A stretch of DNA of 25,328 nt. Source: Flavobacteriales bacterium UBA3431 (GTDB lineage: Bacteria; Bacteroidota; Bacteroidia; Flavobacteriales; Schleiferiaceae). A program made the translations under genes and the position numbers. Of this stretch, positions 1 through 7,216 are shown piece after piece. Location: assembly GCA_002381225.1 (NCBI GenBank), contig DFSS01000009.1, forward strand, positions 13,778-39,105, read 5' to 3'. A model generated the notes under the pieces. The model was not told the DNA's origin. It saw nothing but the letters and a program-made list of their open reading frames with translations, and did not search any database. The first letter of the stretch is position 1. Each line of letters starts with the position of its first letter.

Positions 1-1071
1 TTTAACGGGGCGATCCAATCATCGGGACCTCGGTATTGCCCGAGTATTGAGGATAAGATCAATCGCTTTGCGGACAAAACGAGCCACCAAATGTTCATAG
101 AACCGGAAGGATGGGACACGGTGGAGGTATATATCAATGGATTTAGCACCTCTCTTCCTGAAGAAGTGCAGCATGATGCTTTGCGAAAGGTCCCAGGATT
201 CGAGGATGCACGATTTTTCCGGCCGGGATATGCGGTCGAATACGACTACTTTCCCCCTACTCAATTGACGCATAGTTTAGAAACCAAAATCGTTCCGAGA
301 CTCTTCTTTGCGGGCCAAATCAATGGCACAACAGGTTATGAAGAGGCCGCGTGTCAGGGCTTGATGGCGGGCATAAACGCGCACTTGGCGGTAAATGGAA
401 AGGAAGCCTTTACGTTAGATCGTAGCCAAGCATATATGGGTGTTTTAATCGACGACCTTATCACGAAAGGCACGGAAGAACCGTATCGGATGTTCACGAG
501 CCGTGCAGAATTTCGACTTACCCTCCGCCAGGACAATGCAGACCGTCGTTTGACCGCGCTCGGTCGACAGCTTGGATTGATCCAGGACGCCCAGTGGGCG
601 CGCTTTGAGAAAAAAATGGCCGACATTGATTCGGCCGAATCATGGCTCGCCGCCCAGAGTGTGGATCCAAAAGACGCCAATGCCTATTTAGAGCGGATGG
701 AGACAGCCGCCCTGAAGCAGCGTGGTCCTCTGGCTCAATTAGTGAGTCGGCCTCAGTTGGAGTTAGAGGGAATTTTAGAACATGTGGCGCAACAGGTGCC
801 AGAGCATACTGAAGAAGTCTGGGAGCAGGTGGAAATAGGATTGAAATATTCCGGATACATCGAAAAGGAACTAGAGCAAGTGGCAAAACTCAAGCGTCTA
901 GAAAACTTGCGTATTCCGTCGGGTTTTTCCTTTGATACGATTACCGCCTTAAGTATGGAAAGTCGCCAGAAACTACAGCGTATTCAGCCGGATACATTAG
1001 GGCAAGCGAGTCGAATTTCGGGTGTTTCCCCCGCAGATATTCAAATATTAATGGTTCATTTGGGGCGTTAA
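1..1071 (+). CDS. mnmG: tRNA uridine-5-carboxymethylaminomethyl modification enzyme MnmG (C-terminal part, 5' truncated)
   Basis: The open frame runs from base 1 without a start, giving the last 356 residues of MnmG (GidA); the N-terminal FAD-binding Rossmann motif lies outside the window. MnmG works with MnmE to modify U34 of certain tRNAs using FAD, NADH and a folate one-carbon donor. Family signatures seen are GPRYCPSIEDKINRF near the edge, INGTTGYEEAACQGL (about residues 103-117), YMGVLIDDL, EEPYRMFTSRAEFRL and the C-terminal helical domain ending in SRISGVSPADIQILMVHLG. The intact family is about 620 residues, so roughly 265 are missing upstream. The methyltransferase gene starts 8 nt after the stop, suggesting co-transcription. 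In many bacteria mnmG lies near the replication origin, which fits the parS-like site just downstream. The identification is secure. Confidence 0.97.
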   Translation, partial: FNGAIQSSGPRYCPSIEDKINRFADKTSHQMFIEPEGWDTVEVYINGFSTSLPEEVQHDALRKVPGFEDARFFRPGYAVEYDYFPPTQLTHSLETKIVPRLFFAGQINGTTGYEEAACQGLMAGINAHLAVNGKEAFTLDRSQAYMGVLIDDLITKGTEEPYRMFTSRAEFRLTLRQDNADRRLTALGRQLGLIQDAQWARFEKKMADIDSAESWLAAQSVDPKDANAYLERMETAALKQRGPLAQLVSRPQLELEGILEHVAQQVPEHTEEVWEQVEIGLKYSGYIEKELEQVAKLKRLENLRIPSGFSFDTITALSMESRQKLQRIQPDTLGQASRISGVSPADIQILMVHLGR

Positions 1072-1079
1072 GCCCACCT

Positions 1080-1988
1080 ATGTTTCACGTGGAACACTTA
1101 GAATACATCCCCACCTGTCCTCTTTGTCAATCAAAGGAGTCGACGCCTTCGGTTACGGTTCGAGATCACATGGTCAGCCAAGAGGACTTTACGATTGTTG
1201 CCTGTTCGTCCTGTGGCTTCTTGCGAACTACCCCGCGCCCATCATCTGAAAGCATTGGACGCTATTATGATTCACCGGCATATAAAAGCCACAATGAAGC
1301 GGGCCAGGGTCTCTTCGATATGCTCTATCATTTTCTTCGGGGATATGCGGCGCGAAAAAAGGTCCAATTTCTCCATCATCAAGTGCCTCAAAAATCAAAA
1401 ATTCGCGTCCTCCTGGACGTTGGATGCGGAATAGGCGTTTTTTTGGAGGAAGCGAAAAAGCAAAATTGGAACGTTTTTGGGGTAGAAATCAGTGAAAATG
1501 CACGAAAACAAGCCGAAAAACGCATAAATCAACCTGTTTTTGAAAAATTGGAAGACCTCCCGAATGACCAAAAATTTGACGGAATTTCGCTTTTTCACGT
1601 GCTAGAGCATCTGCCAGACCCCGTGGGAACGATGCATGCGTTGTATGAGAAGGCACTACCCGGATCGGCACTAATTCTTGCGTTGCCAAACCCGAACTCT
1701 TGGGACGCGAAGCATTACGGTGCCCATTGGGCTGCATGGGATGTGCCCATTCATTTTTGGCATTTTACGAAATCCGATGTGCAGCGCTTGGCTCAACATA
1801 CCGGTTGGACGCTTGAAACGATTCGTCCAATGCGCCTGGATGCCTATTATGTAGGCTTATTGAGTGAGTCCTTTCTCCACGGCAAAAAGCGCTGGATGGC
1901 GGCCATATGGAAGGGTCTTCGGAGCAATATGCTGGGAGGGAGAGAGAACACCTCCAGCTTGATGTACGTGCTCAGAAAGCCTTCATAA
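1080..1988 (+). CDS. Class I SAM-dependent methyltransferase with N-terminal zinc ribbon
   Basis: This 302-residue protein has an N-terminal four-cysteine knuckle (C13-x2-C16 and C42-x2-C45), a likely zinc site, followed by a Rossmann-type methyltransferase domain with SAM motif I LLDVGCGIGVF (residues 111-121) and an acidic strand end in VFGVEIS. FHVLEHLPDP is the usual post-motif of the Methyltransf_11/23 type. The acceptor substrate is unknown; related proteins are often annotated as glycan or small-molecule methyltransferases, but nothing nearby supports a choice. The start at 1080 lies 8 nt after mnmG and its first codons carry the parS-like site, which explains the MFHVEH N-terminus. 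The 3' end overlaps the convergent holB gene by 17 nt. Confidence 0.88.
   Translation: MFHVEHLEYIPTCPLCQSKESTPSVTVRDHMVSQEDFTIVACSSCGFLRTTPRPSSESIGRYYDSPAYKSHNEAGQGLFDMLYHFLRGYAARKKVQFLHHQVPQKSKIRVLLDVGCGIGVFLEEAKKQNWNVFGVEISENARKQAEKRINQPVFEKLEDLPNDQKFDGISLFHVLEHLPDPVGTMHALYEKALPGSALILALPNPNSWDAKHYGAHWAAWDVPIHFWHFTKSDVQRLAQHTGWTLETIRPMRLDAYYVGLLSESFLHGKKRWMAAIWKGLRSNMLGGRENTSSLMYVLRKPS
1081..1096. promoter_or_regulatory. Putative parS site (ParB/Spo0J binding palindrome)
   Basis: The 16-mer TGTTTCACGTGGAACA fits the widely conserved bacterial parS consensus (TGTTNCACGTGAAACA) except for one change in the right arm. The palindrome is perfect apart from one pair at the variable positions (TGTTTCAC against TGTTCCAC read from the other strand). 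It lies across codons 1-6 of the methyltransferase gene, encoding FHVEH after the start. I found no second copy with both arms intact in the window. Chromosome partition ParB proteins load at such sites, usually near the origin, and mnmG is often origin-proximal. The match is seen; the function is inferred. Confidence 0.75.
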
Positions 1989-3081
1989 GCTGAAGGCTCG
2001 CGTCGAAGAAAACGAGGCGCGCGTTGACATTTCGACCGACATCCTTGAATGCATCGTCTAGGGTTTGGTGCATGAAAGCGACCTTTCGCGCATCCATAAG
2101 TTTAGCAAAGCCGTCGGCGTTAAAGGGCACCTCAGGAAACCAATCGAGGGCAAAGCCACGCAAGGCTTGATGGCGCTTGCGCTCTAGTTGGGACAATAAT
2201 CCACCCGCAAAGACTAGGAAATCGCGTTGCTGCTCGCGGTTCCAGCTGCCCACCCCGTCAACCCAGTGTTGCAATCCAGGAAGGTCCTTTTTGAAAGCCA
2301 GGCGAAGCCATTCAACAAAGTGTTCGGCGAGTGGAATGAGGCGTTCGCGGTTTTCGAGGAAATCAAGCGCCACGCCGGGTTCCCCACCGCTCAGTGCAGA
2401 AAGAACCTTGGCCTGGTTGGGGTCCATGCGGCGGGTGTCAATGAGCCATCTTTCCACTTCAGCACGCCCCCATGGAGGCAGATACAGTGTTTGGCAGCGG
2501 CTTCGAATGGTGCCAAGAATCCCGTCTTCCTCATGGCTCACTAGAAGGATGACCGTTTTGGGTTCCGGTTCCTCAAGCGTCTTAAGTAGCTTATTGGCCG
2601 CAGACTCATGCATACGCTCGGGAAGCCAAATCACTAAAATCTTATAGCCCCCACTGTGGGAGGTCAAGCTAAGCAGATCGCCCATGCGCTTGGCTTCCTT
2701 CACCGAAATTTGGACCACCTTTTGGGCTCCATCAAGGGCTTCAATCCAATTGCGAACAAGGGGAAACTTATTGAATTTTAGGAAGTTACGAAATTCACCT
2801 ATCCATGAATCGGATGTTCCAGATCCGCTGGCACTCGCCACGACTGGAAAGATGTAGTGCACATCAGGGTGGGCCATTTGCTGATGTTGGATGCACCCAT
2901 CGCATGCCCCACAGCCTCCCTGGGTACAGACCAAGGATTGAACATAGCGTTGAACCGCCGGCCAGGCCAACCCACCATTTTGGCTGATGAGCAATTGGGC
3001 GTGGGGAATGTGCCCAGAACCCGCATGGCGGATCCATTCGCTGGCAGGATGGTTCTCGGGAAAAGCAAAAATTTCGGGCAC
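1972..3081 (-). CDS. holB: DNA polymerase III subunit delta' (clamp loader)
   Basis: A clamp-loader delta' subunit of 369 residues from the GTG start chosen here. It forms part of the complex that loads the beta clamp onto primed DNA. Signs are the N-terminal HIPHAQLL segment, a four-cysteine zinc module (C52, C57, C60, C63, in CGACDGC), the segment LPERMHESAANKLLKTLEEP and the SRC motif in GTIRSRCQTLYLPP, which carries the arginine finger. There is no intact Walker A, as usual for delta'. The frame stays open upstream to a TTG at 3135, but that would overlap pgk and adds residues not expected in the family; GTG at 3081 puts the start just before the conserved region. It diverges from pgk and overlaps the methyltransferase gene at its 3' end. 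Confidence 0.9.
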   Translation of the reverse strand: MPEIFAFPENHPASEWIRHAGSGHIPHAQLLISQNGGLAWPAVQRYVQSLVCTQGGCGACDGCIQHQQMAHPDVHYIFPVVASASGSGTSDSWIGEFRNFLKFNKFPLVRNWIEALDGAQKVVQISVKEAKRMGDLLSLTSHSGGYKILVIWLPERMHESAANKLLKTLEEPEPKTVILLVSHEEDGILGTIRSRCQTLYLPPWGRAEVERWLIDTRRMDPNQAKVLSALSGGEPGVALDFLENRERLIPLAEHFVEWLRLAFKKDLPGLQHWVDGVGSWNREQQRDFLVFAGGLLSQLERKRHQALRGFALDWFPEVPFNADGFAKLMDARKVAFMHQTLDDAFKDVGRNVNARLVFFDASLQLMKAF

Positions 3082-3085
3082 AAAG

Positions 3086-3107
3086 CGAAGGTAGAAACCT
3101 ACCTTTG
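3086..3107. promoter_or_regulatory. Divergent palindromic promoter region for holB and pgk
   Basis: On the plus strand TACCTTTG (3100-3107) is an exact TAnnTTTG -7 box, placing the pgk transcript start near 3111-3113, about 14 nt before its ATG. On the minus strand TACCTTCG (3093 to 3086) is a one-mismatch box 4 nt before the holB GTG. The two boxes lie inside a perfect 7-bp inverted repeat, AAGGTAG (3088-3094), AAAC loop, CTACCTT (3099-3105). I see no clear -33 element. The boxes are seen; promoter function is inferred from the Bacteroidota consensus. Confidence 0.55.
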
Positions 3108-3125
3108 ATGTCCCATACTTTTCCC

Positions 3126-4322
3126 ATGAAAACAATCGAGAATTTATCCCTATCCGGCCAGCGCGCGCTGGTTCGTGTCGATTTTAATGTGCCCTTGACT
3201 GAAGAGGGCCAAGTGGCCAATGATAAGCGCATTTTGGCCACCTTGCCGACGATCACCTATCTGGCCGACCATGGGGCCAAAGTGATTCTCCTTTCCCACT
3301 TGGGCCGCCCCAAAGCCGCCCCTGATGCCAAGTATAGCTTACGCCCAGTGGCGGAGGCCCTCGCGGTGCGCCTCGGTCGGCCCGTTGGTTTTTGTGAAGA
3401 GGCAGTGGGCCCCAAAGCGGAGGCGGCCGTCTCAGCCTTGGAGTCAGGGGATATTCTACTTTTGGAAAACGTGCGTTTTTATCCGGGAGAGGAACGGGGC
3501 GATGCGGATTTCGCGGCGCAACTCGCGAAGCATGGGGATTGCTATGTCAATGACGCCTTCGGCACCGCCCATCGGGCTCATTCAAGTACCACCATTGTTG
3601 CCCAGCACTTCCCTGGAAAATGTGCCTTTGGCTATGTTATGGCGGCCGAAATTGAGAACGTCAACCGTGTTTTGCAAAGCAGCGAACGCCCCGCGCTCGC
3701 CATTGTCGGCGGCTCCAAGGTTTCAAGCAAGATCGACATCCTTCAACGCCTCATGGACCGAGTGGACCACATCATCATTGGTGGAGGCATGAGTTTCACC
3801 TTCATTAAGGCCCAAGGGGGGGAAGTTGGGCAGAGCATTTGCGAGCTGGACCACCTTCAAACGGCCCGCGAGATTATGTCTTTGGCCGAACAAAAAGGGG
3901 TCACGTTGCACCTTCCAAGCGACGTGTTGGCGGCTGACGACTTTTCACCGACGGCGAACACCCAAATCTGTTCCATTTTTGACATTCCCGCCGCATGGCA
4001 GGGATTGGACGCCGGGCCGGAATCGATAAAAGCCTTCATCGAGGTTGTTCAAAAGGCGAAAACCCTTTTGTGGAACGGGCCCCTAGGTGTGTTTGAAATG
4101 GAAGCCTTTGCTGGCGGAACCCGAGAAGTTGGCGAAGCGATTGCCGAAGCAACGGAGCGCGGACTTTTCAGCTTGGTGGGCGGAGGCGACTCCGTGTCTG
4201 CGGTGGAACAATTTGGACTCTCAGATCGAATGAGTTACATCTCTACCGGAGGCGGAGCAATGCTCGAATACTTAGAGGGAAAAACGCTTCCGGGAATACA
4301 GGCTATTTTGGACTTTGCCTAA
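3126..4322 (+). CDS. pgk: Phosphoglycerate kinase
   Basis: A 398-residue phosphoglycerate kinase, full length for the family, which transfers phosphate between 1,3-bisphosphoglycerate and ADP in glycolysis in the cytoplasm. Seen are VRVDFNVPL (residues 16-24), the SHLGRP substrate loop, VNDAFGTAHRAHSS, GGSKVSSKI, NGPLGVFE and the nucleotide-binding GGGDS (residues 352-356). The ATG at 3126 was chosen because MKTIENLSLSGQRALVRVDFN matches the family N-terminus; upstream in-frame TTG (3105) and ATG (3108) would lie in or right at the -7 box. It is transcribed alone, with cvpA convergent 21 nt downstream and no strong terminator between them. Confidence 0.97.
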   Translation: MKTIENLSLSGQRALVRVDFNVPLTEEGQVANDKRILATLPTITYLADHGAKVILLSHLGRPKAAPDAKYSLRPVAEALAVRLGRPVGFCEEAVGPKAEAAVSALESGDILLLENVRFYPGEERGDADFAAQLAKHGDCYVNDAFGTAHRAHSSTTIVAQHFPGKCAFGYVMAAEIENVNRVLQSSERPALAIVGGSKVSSKIDILQRLMDRVDHIIIGGGMSFTFIKAQGGEVGQSICELDHLQTAREIMSLAEQKGVTLHLPSDVLAADDFSPTANTQICSIFDIPAAWQGLDAGPESIKAFIEVVQKAKTLLWNGPLGVFEMEAFAGGTREVGEAIAEATERGLFSLVGGGDSVSAVEQFGLSDRMSYISTGGGAMLEYLEGKTLPGIQAILDFA

Positions 4323-4343
4323 TCCGTGGATATCGTCGGGAGA

Positions 4344-4835
4344 TTAGGTCTGGAGATAGTTCTGCCCCAAATCGAGCAGCATGCTTCCGGCCGAAACTAA
4401 GGTGTGGTACACCCAAGACTCACCCGTCCATGGGCTGGAAATGTGAAACTTGGGAACGATGACCTGGAGGTAAAAGGCAAGGAGCAACGCGGAAAAAACC
4501 ACGCCCTTTGCGAGTCCCGACAGCCCCCCAGCCAAGCGGTTAATCCAACCAAGCCAAACAAGCTTTAGAACTTTTGTCAAGGCCTTACCTAAAAGAACGA
4601 CCACGAGGTAAGCAGCGAGGAATACGGCAAATTTGGCGACGAGAAGAGCGCTTTGATCACTGAGCTCTAAGGCGTTTGCCAGCCATGCAGCGGCCGGGTC
4701 GGCATAGGATTGCACCGCCCAGTACCCCAAAGCCAACCCCAATAGCCCAGACCATTCATTGACAAAGCCACGCCAAACCCCACGTCCCACGAAGAACGCG
4801 ACCAACGCCAAACAGGAAATGTCCACTACATTCAC
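4344..4835 (-). CDS. CvpA family membrane protein
   Basis: A 163-residue inner-membrane protein with four hydrophobic segments and the N-terminal pattern of the CvpA family (VVDISCLALVAFFVGRGVWRG, conserved D followed by a helix and an RG turn, then FVNEWSGLLGLALGYW). The NRLAGGLSGLAKGVVFSALLL segment is also typical. CvpA was first linked to colicin V export; the general role in Bacteroidota is not settled. The start is GTG at 4835, as a TAG stop lies three codons upstream in frame. A TACCTTTA sequence, one base from the -7 consensus, precedes it on the minus strand. It diverges from the next gene, leaving only 17 nt between them. Confidence 0.85.
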   Translation of the reverse strand: MNVVDISCLALVAFFVGRGVWRGFVNEWSGLLGLALGYWAVQSYADPAAAWLANALELSDQSALLVAKFAVFLAAYLVVVLLGKALTKVLKLVWLGWINRLAGGLSGLAKGVVFSALLLAFYLQVIVPKFHISSPWTGESWVYHTLVSAGSMLLDLGQNYLQT

Positions 4836-4852
4836 AACACACTAAAGGTAGG

Positions 4853-5200
4853 ATGAGCGATCCATTGAAAGACAAATGGGAACGAGTTGTTGAACTCTTT
4901 ACCGCCCGATTTTCGCCCGGGGACCCGATGGACCTCGACGGCATCTTGTTTGCCATTGGCTTGCAAGAACTACAAATGCCCCACCAACACTTGCGCAAAG
5001 ACCACAAAGTGGACGTCTTCCACATCGGCATATGCCGCCTGCTGGAGCCCTATGGGTATTACAAATTTGTCGGCCGCGATGAGGAGGGGTGGCCCCATTT
5101 TGAGGTGCTCGAAGCCCTGCCCAACTTACCTGGAGGACACCAAACGCGCCTTATGCGGGAAGCGGTGGTGCACTACTGTGAGGGCCAAGGTTGGATTTAA
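4853..5200 (+). CDS. Conserved protein of unknown function
   Basis: A 115-residue soluble protein without signal peptide or membrane segment. It has an acidic, largely helical composition and the stretches DPMDLDGILFAIGLQE, DVFHIGICRLLEPYGYY and GWPHFEVLEALPNL. From memory, similar small proteins occur beside cvpA or pheS in Flavobacteriales, so this is likely a lineage-specific conserved gene; I know of no assigned function and see no catalytic motif. The ATG at 4853 follows an AAAGGTAGG purine run that could serve as a weak ribosome site. Coding is supported by the compact gene spacing and by divergence from cvpA. Confidence 0.8.
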   Translation: MSDPLKDKWERVVELFTARFSPGDPMDLDGILFAIGLQELQMPHQHLRKDHKVDVFHIGICRLLEPYGYYKFVGRDEEGWPHFEVLEALPNLPGGHQTRLMREAVVHYCEGQGWI

Positions 5201-5227
5201 TCTAGGGACACTCTCTGGATTGGGCCA

Positions 5228-5253
5228 CGAAAAACGCCCTCCGAAGAGGGCGT
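5228..5253 (-). terminator. Intrinsic terminator of the lipoprotein operon
   Basis: An 8-bp GC-rich stem (ACGCCCTC at 5234-5241, GAGGGCGT at 5246-5253) closes a tetraloop that reads TTCG on the minus strand. On the minus strand the stem is followed by a run of T (5234 to 5230). It lies 25 nt past the stop of the second lipoprotein gene, so it best fits termination of that operon. It could also slow transcription arriving from the plus-strand gene ending at 5200. Confidence 0.85.
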
Positions 5254-5278
5254 GAATAAAAGAAGTTAACTGGGCGTA

Positions 5279-5665
5279 TTAGCAGCCGGCTGTTCCGTTT
5301 GAATACGGCAGCACAACAATTTTCATCACCACGGTGCTGTCTGCTTCCAGCTTGATGTAGCCGCAGCCGAATACCACCGGCGGGTTGTCGCCTTTTTGGG
5401 CCGTAACCTGCAAGACAGCAGGCATATGGTATTCAAACACATCGTCGCCCGAGTCATTGCGCATGATTCCGTCAATCCCTGTATGGCCTTGAAAGTCCGG
5501 GATGGCATTCACCACGGGAGCGGTGGCGCGTACGTAGGCATTTTGGATGGGTGTGCCGTTTTCGTCAAGGACTTCCACCGAGAAGCGATAGACGGGCGCA
5601 TCTTTTTTGGTGCAGGCCGTCATGCCAAGCATTGCGACAAGCAGGGAGAGGAGCAATCGTTTCAT
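5279..5665 (-). CDS. Putative lipoprotein B (paralogue of the upstream gene)
   Basis: A 128-residue protein with a lipoprotein signal peptide (MKRLLLSLLVAMLGMTAC, lipid-modified C18) and a compact, probably beta-rich domain. It is a paralogue of the gene just upstream: both carry PIQNA[YL]VR followed by AP (residues 39-50), a GxDG turn, VTAQKG against VEAAKG, a central cysteine (C101 in FGCGY) and a cysteine at the very C-terminus (C128). The two cysteines may form a disulfide. The VxVLDENGTPIQNAYV opening resembles carboxypeptidase-regulatory or transthyretin-like folds, but this is only a fold guess. The start is taken at 5665, where ATGA overlaps the upstream stop; an in-frame ATG at 5674 is the alternative. 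Function unknown. Confidence 0.8.
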   Translation of the reverse strand: MKRLLLSLLVAMLGMTACTKKDAPVYRFSVEVLDENGTPIQNAYVRATAPVVNAIPDFQGHTGIDGIMRNDSGDDVFEYHMPAVLQVTAQKGDNPPVVFGCGYIKLEADSTVVMKIVVLPYSNGTAGC

Positions 5666-6060
5666 TGGGGGCATCCGTTATTTAAGTCGCCAAAAGGCTT
5701 CATGAAGACAATGATTTCGGCGACAGAGCCTTTGGTCACATGCACATAGCTGCATCCGCGCCAACCTCCTTTGGCCGCTTCTACGTCCAAAAAGGCCTCG
5801 CCATCAAATTTGAAAGAGGGCTCACACCAGCCATCCACGCCCGAGTAACGCCAATAAGCGCCTTGGGTATTGGGGTCGGTGAATAGCGTGTTCGATCCCG
5901 GCGCAAACATGCGCACGAGCGCATTTTGAATGGGAATAGAGTCCTGGTTCATGACGCGCACGCGTACTTGAGAACGCGTATCTTCCTCCTCACAACTGGT
6001 GCTCAGTCCGAGGAATGCGAAGAAAATTAGACTCCAAACGAGTGTTTTGTTGAGCTTCAT
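5662..6060 (-). CDS. Putative lipoprotein A (first gene of the pair)
   Basis: A 132-residue lipoprotein with signal peptide MKLNKTLVWSLIFFAFLGLS and lipid-modified C23, followed directly by EEED. An acidic run right after the lipid cysteine resembles the Bacteroidota lipoprotein export signal, hinting at surface exposure, whereas paralogue B has TKKD there. The mature part has PIQNALVR (43-50), SGVDGW, C79, C103 in RGCSY and C130 near the end; C103 and C130 match the two cysteines of B. A longer reading from an upstream ATG at 6204 was rejected because it runs through pheS and buries the signal peptide. It overlaps B by 4 nt, so translation is probably coupled. Function unknown. Confidence 0.82.
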   Translation of the reverse strand: MKLNKTLVWSLIFFAFLGLSTSCEEEDTRSQVRVRVMNQDSIPIQNALVRMFAPGSNTLFTDPNTQGAYWRYSGVDGWCEPSFKFDGEAFLDVEAAKGGWRGCSYVHVTKGSVAEIIVFMKPFGDLNNGCPQ

Positions 6061-6080
6061 CCGGGTTTGCAATAGTTTTG
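6045..6080 (+). promoter_or_regulatory. Candidate pheS promoter
   Basis: TAGTTTTG (6073-6080) matches the TAnnTTTG -7 box, and TTTTG (6045-6049) lies upstream with a 23-nt gap, a little longer than usual. The transcript would start near 6084, leaving a leader of about 34 nt before the pheS ATG. The region overlaps the 5' end of lipoprotein gene A. Confidence 0.45.
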
Positions 6081-6094
6081 CGCTCTGCGCTGAG

Positions 6095-6102
6095 CAAATA
6101 TA
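6095..6102 (-). promoter_or_regulatory. Candidate -7 box for the lipoprotein operon
   Basis: Read on the minus strand this is TATATTTG, an exact TAnnTTTG match, 34 nt before the ATG of lipoprotein gene A. No clear -33 element is seen. It lies back to back with the pheS promoter, so the two transcripts would overlap at their 5' ends. Confidence 0.5.
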
Positions 6103-6117
6103 AACGATTCCTTTCCC

Positions 6118-7134
6118 ATGCTGGAAACCATTGAAAAACACATTCGTACGATTGAGCAAACGACGCTTTCTACCCCAGAAGCGGCGGAAGAGTTTCGTAT
6201 CCAATACTTAGGCAAGAAGGGAATTTTAACTGCATTGTTTGGTGAGTTCAAGACGGTTCCCAACGAAGAAAAAAAGGCGGTAGGCCAAGCGCTCAACGCG
6301 CTGAAAACCGCGGCAGAAGCGGCTTTGGCCTCTGTACAAACCGCGTCGCCGACCAAAAAGAAGGGGCCTTCCGAAGACTACAGCCGCCCGGGGTATAGCA
6401 TCCTTCCAGGCGCCCACCACCCCATCTCCATAGTCCGAAATGAAATCGTATCCATCTTCGAACGCATGGGCTTTGCGGTGGCTCAAGGCCCCGAAATGGA
6501 GGACGATTGGCACAACTTTTCGGCGCTCAACTTCCCTCCAGAGCACCCAGCACGGGACATGCAGGACACCTTTTTCTTAGCAAAAGATCCCGATTGGGCG
6601 CTCCGAACGCACACCTCCAGCGTTCAGGTGCGTACGATGGAGACCCAAAAGCCCCCCATTCGCATCATCGCGCCTGGCCGCGTATTCCGAAACGAAGCCA
6701 TTTCGAGCCGTTCCCACTGCGTCTTTCATCAGGTGGAGGGCTTGTATATTGATCAGAATGTCTCTTTTGCGGACCTCAAACAAACCTTGCTTGAATTTGC
6801 CCGAGCCTTCTTTGGCGAAAAGACCGAAATCCGCTTGCGCCCCAGCTATTTCCCCTTCACGGAGCCCTCGGCCGAAATGGATATTTGGTGGGGCCTAGAA
6901 AATGAAGTGGACCATCGCATGACTAAAGGAACCGGCTGGCTCGAAATTATGGGATGCGGCATGGTAGACCCTGCGGTGTTATCATCCTGCGGCATTGACC
7001 CAAGCACCTACAGCGGATACGCCTTTGGCATGGGCATCGAGCGCATTGCCATGCAGCGCTTCCAAATCCCCGACATACGCGCTTTCTACGAGAACGACTT
7101 GCGCTTTCTAAGGAATTTTACCGGCGCGCTGTAA
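6118..7134 (+). CDS. pheS: Phenylalanine--tRNA ligase alpha subunit
   Basis: A 338-residue alpha subunit of the class II tetrameric PheRS, which charges tRNA-Phe. It has the N-terminal coiled-coil tRNA-binding region (residues 1 to about 90, with YLGKKGILTALFGEFK), motif 2 around RVFRNEAISSRSHCVFHQVEG, the phenylalanine-binding GWLEIMGCGMV region and motif 3 FGMGIERIAMQRFQIPDIR near the C-terminus. The length is normal. pheT is not adjacent, which is common in Bacteroidota. The gene stands alone between a divergent lipoprotein operon and convergent pyk, with a shared terminator beyond its end. Confidence 0.97.
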   Translation: MLETIEKHIRTIEQTTLSTPEAAEEFRIQYLGKKGILTALFGEFKTVPNEEKKAVGQALNALKTAAEAALASVQTASPTKKKGPSEDYSRPGYSILPGAHHPISIVRNEIVSIFERMGFAVAQGPEMEDDWHNFSALNFPPEHPARDMQDTFFLAKDPDWALRTHTSSVQVRTMETQKPPIRIIAPGRVFRNEAISSRSHCVFHQVEGLYIDQNVSFADLKQTLLEFARAFFGEKTEIRLRPSYFPFTEPSAEMDIWWGLENEVDHRMTKGTGWLEIMGCGMVDPAVLSSCGIDPSTYSGYAFGMGIERIAMQRFQIPDIRAFYENDLRFLRNFTGAL

Positions 7135-7150
7135 AAGACGCTTAAAACGC

Positions 7151-7178
7151 AAAAAAGGGGGCTCTAACAGCCCCCTTT
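7151..7178. terminator. Bidirectional intrinsic terminator between pheS and pyk
   Basis: A perfect 10-bp stem, AAAGGGGGCT (7154-7163) with AGCCCCCTTT (7169-7178), closes a 5-nt loop CTAAC. Read on the minus strand it is followed by a T run (six A's on the plus strand at 7151-7156), so it best serves pyk and the acpP operon. On the plus strand it has only TTT inside the stem but sits 17 nt after pheS and probably ends that transcript too. Confidence 0.85.
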
Positions 7179-7216
7179 GTGTTGTGTGCCCAGTCAAATT
7201 CGACCGAACCCTGCGC

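Noticed and set aside
1591..1606. TTTCACGTG half-site in the methyltransferase gene
   Set aside because: One arm matches parS but the other reads CTAGAG, so it is not palindromic.
4318..4348. Inverted repeat CCTAATC / GATTAGG between pgk and cvpA
   Set aside because: A 7-bp AT-leaning stem with a 17-nt loop and no T run on either strand is too weak to call a terminator; it also includes parts of both stop regions.
6061..6204. 48-residue N-terminal extension of lipoprotein A
   Set aside because: It runs antisense through the start of pheS and would place the signal peptide inside the protein.
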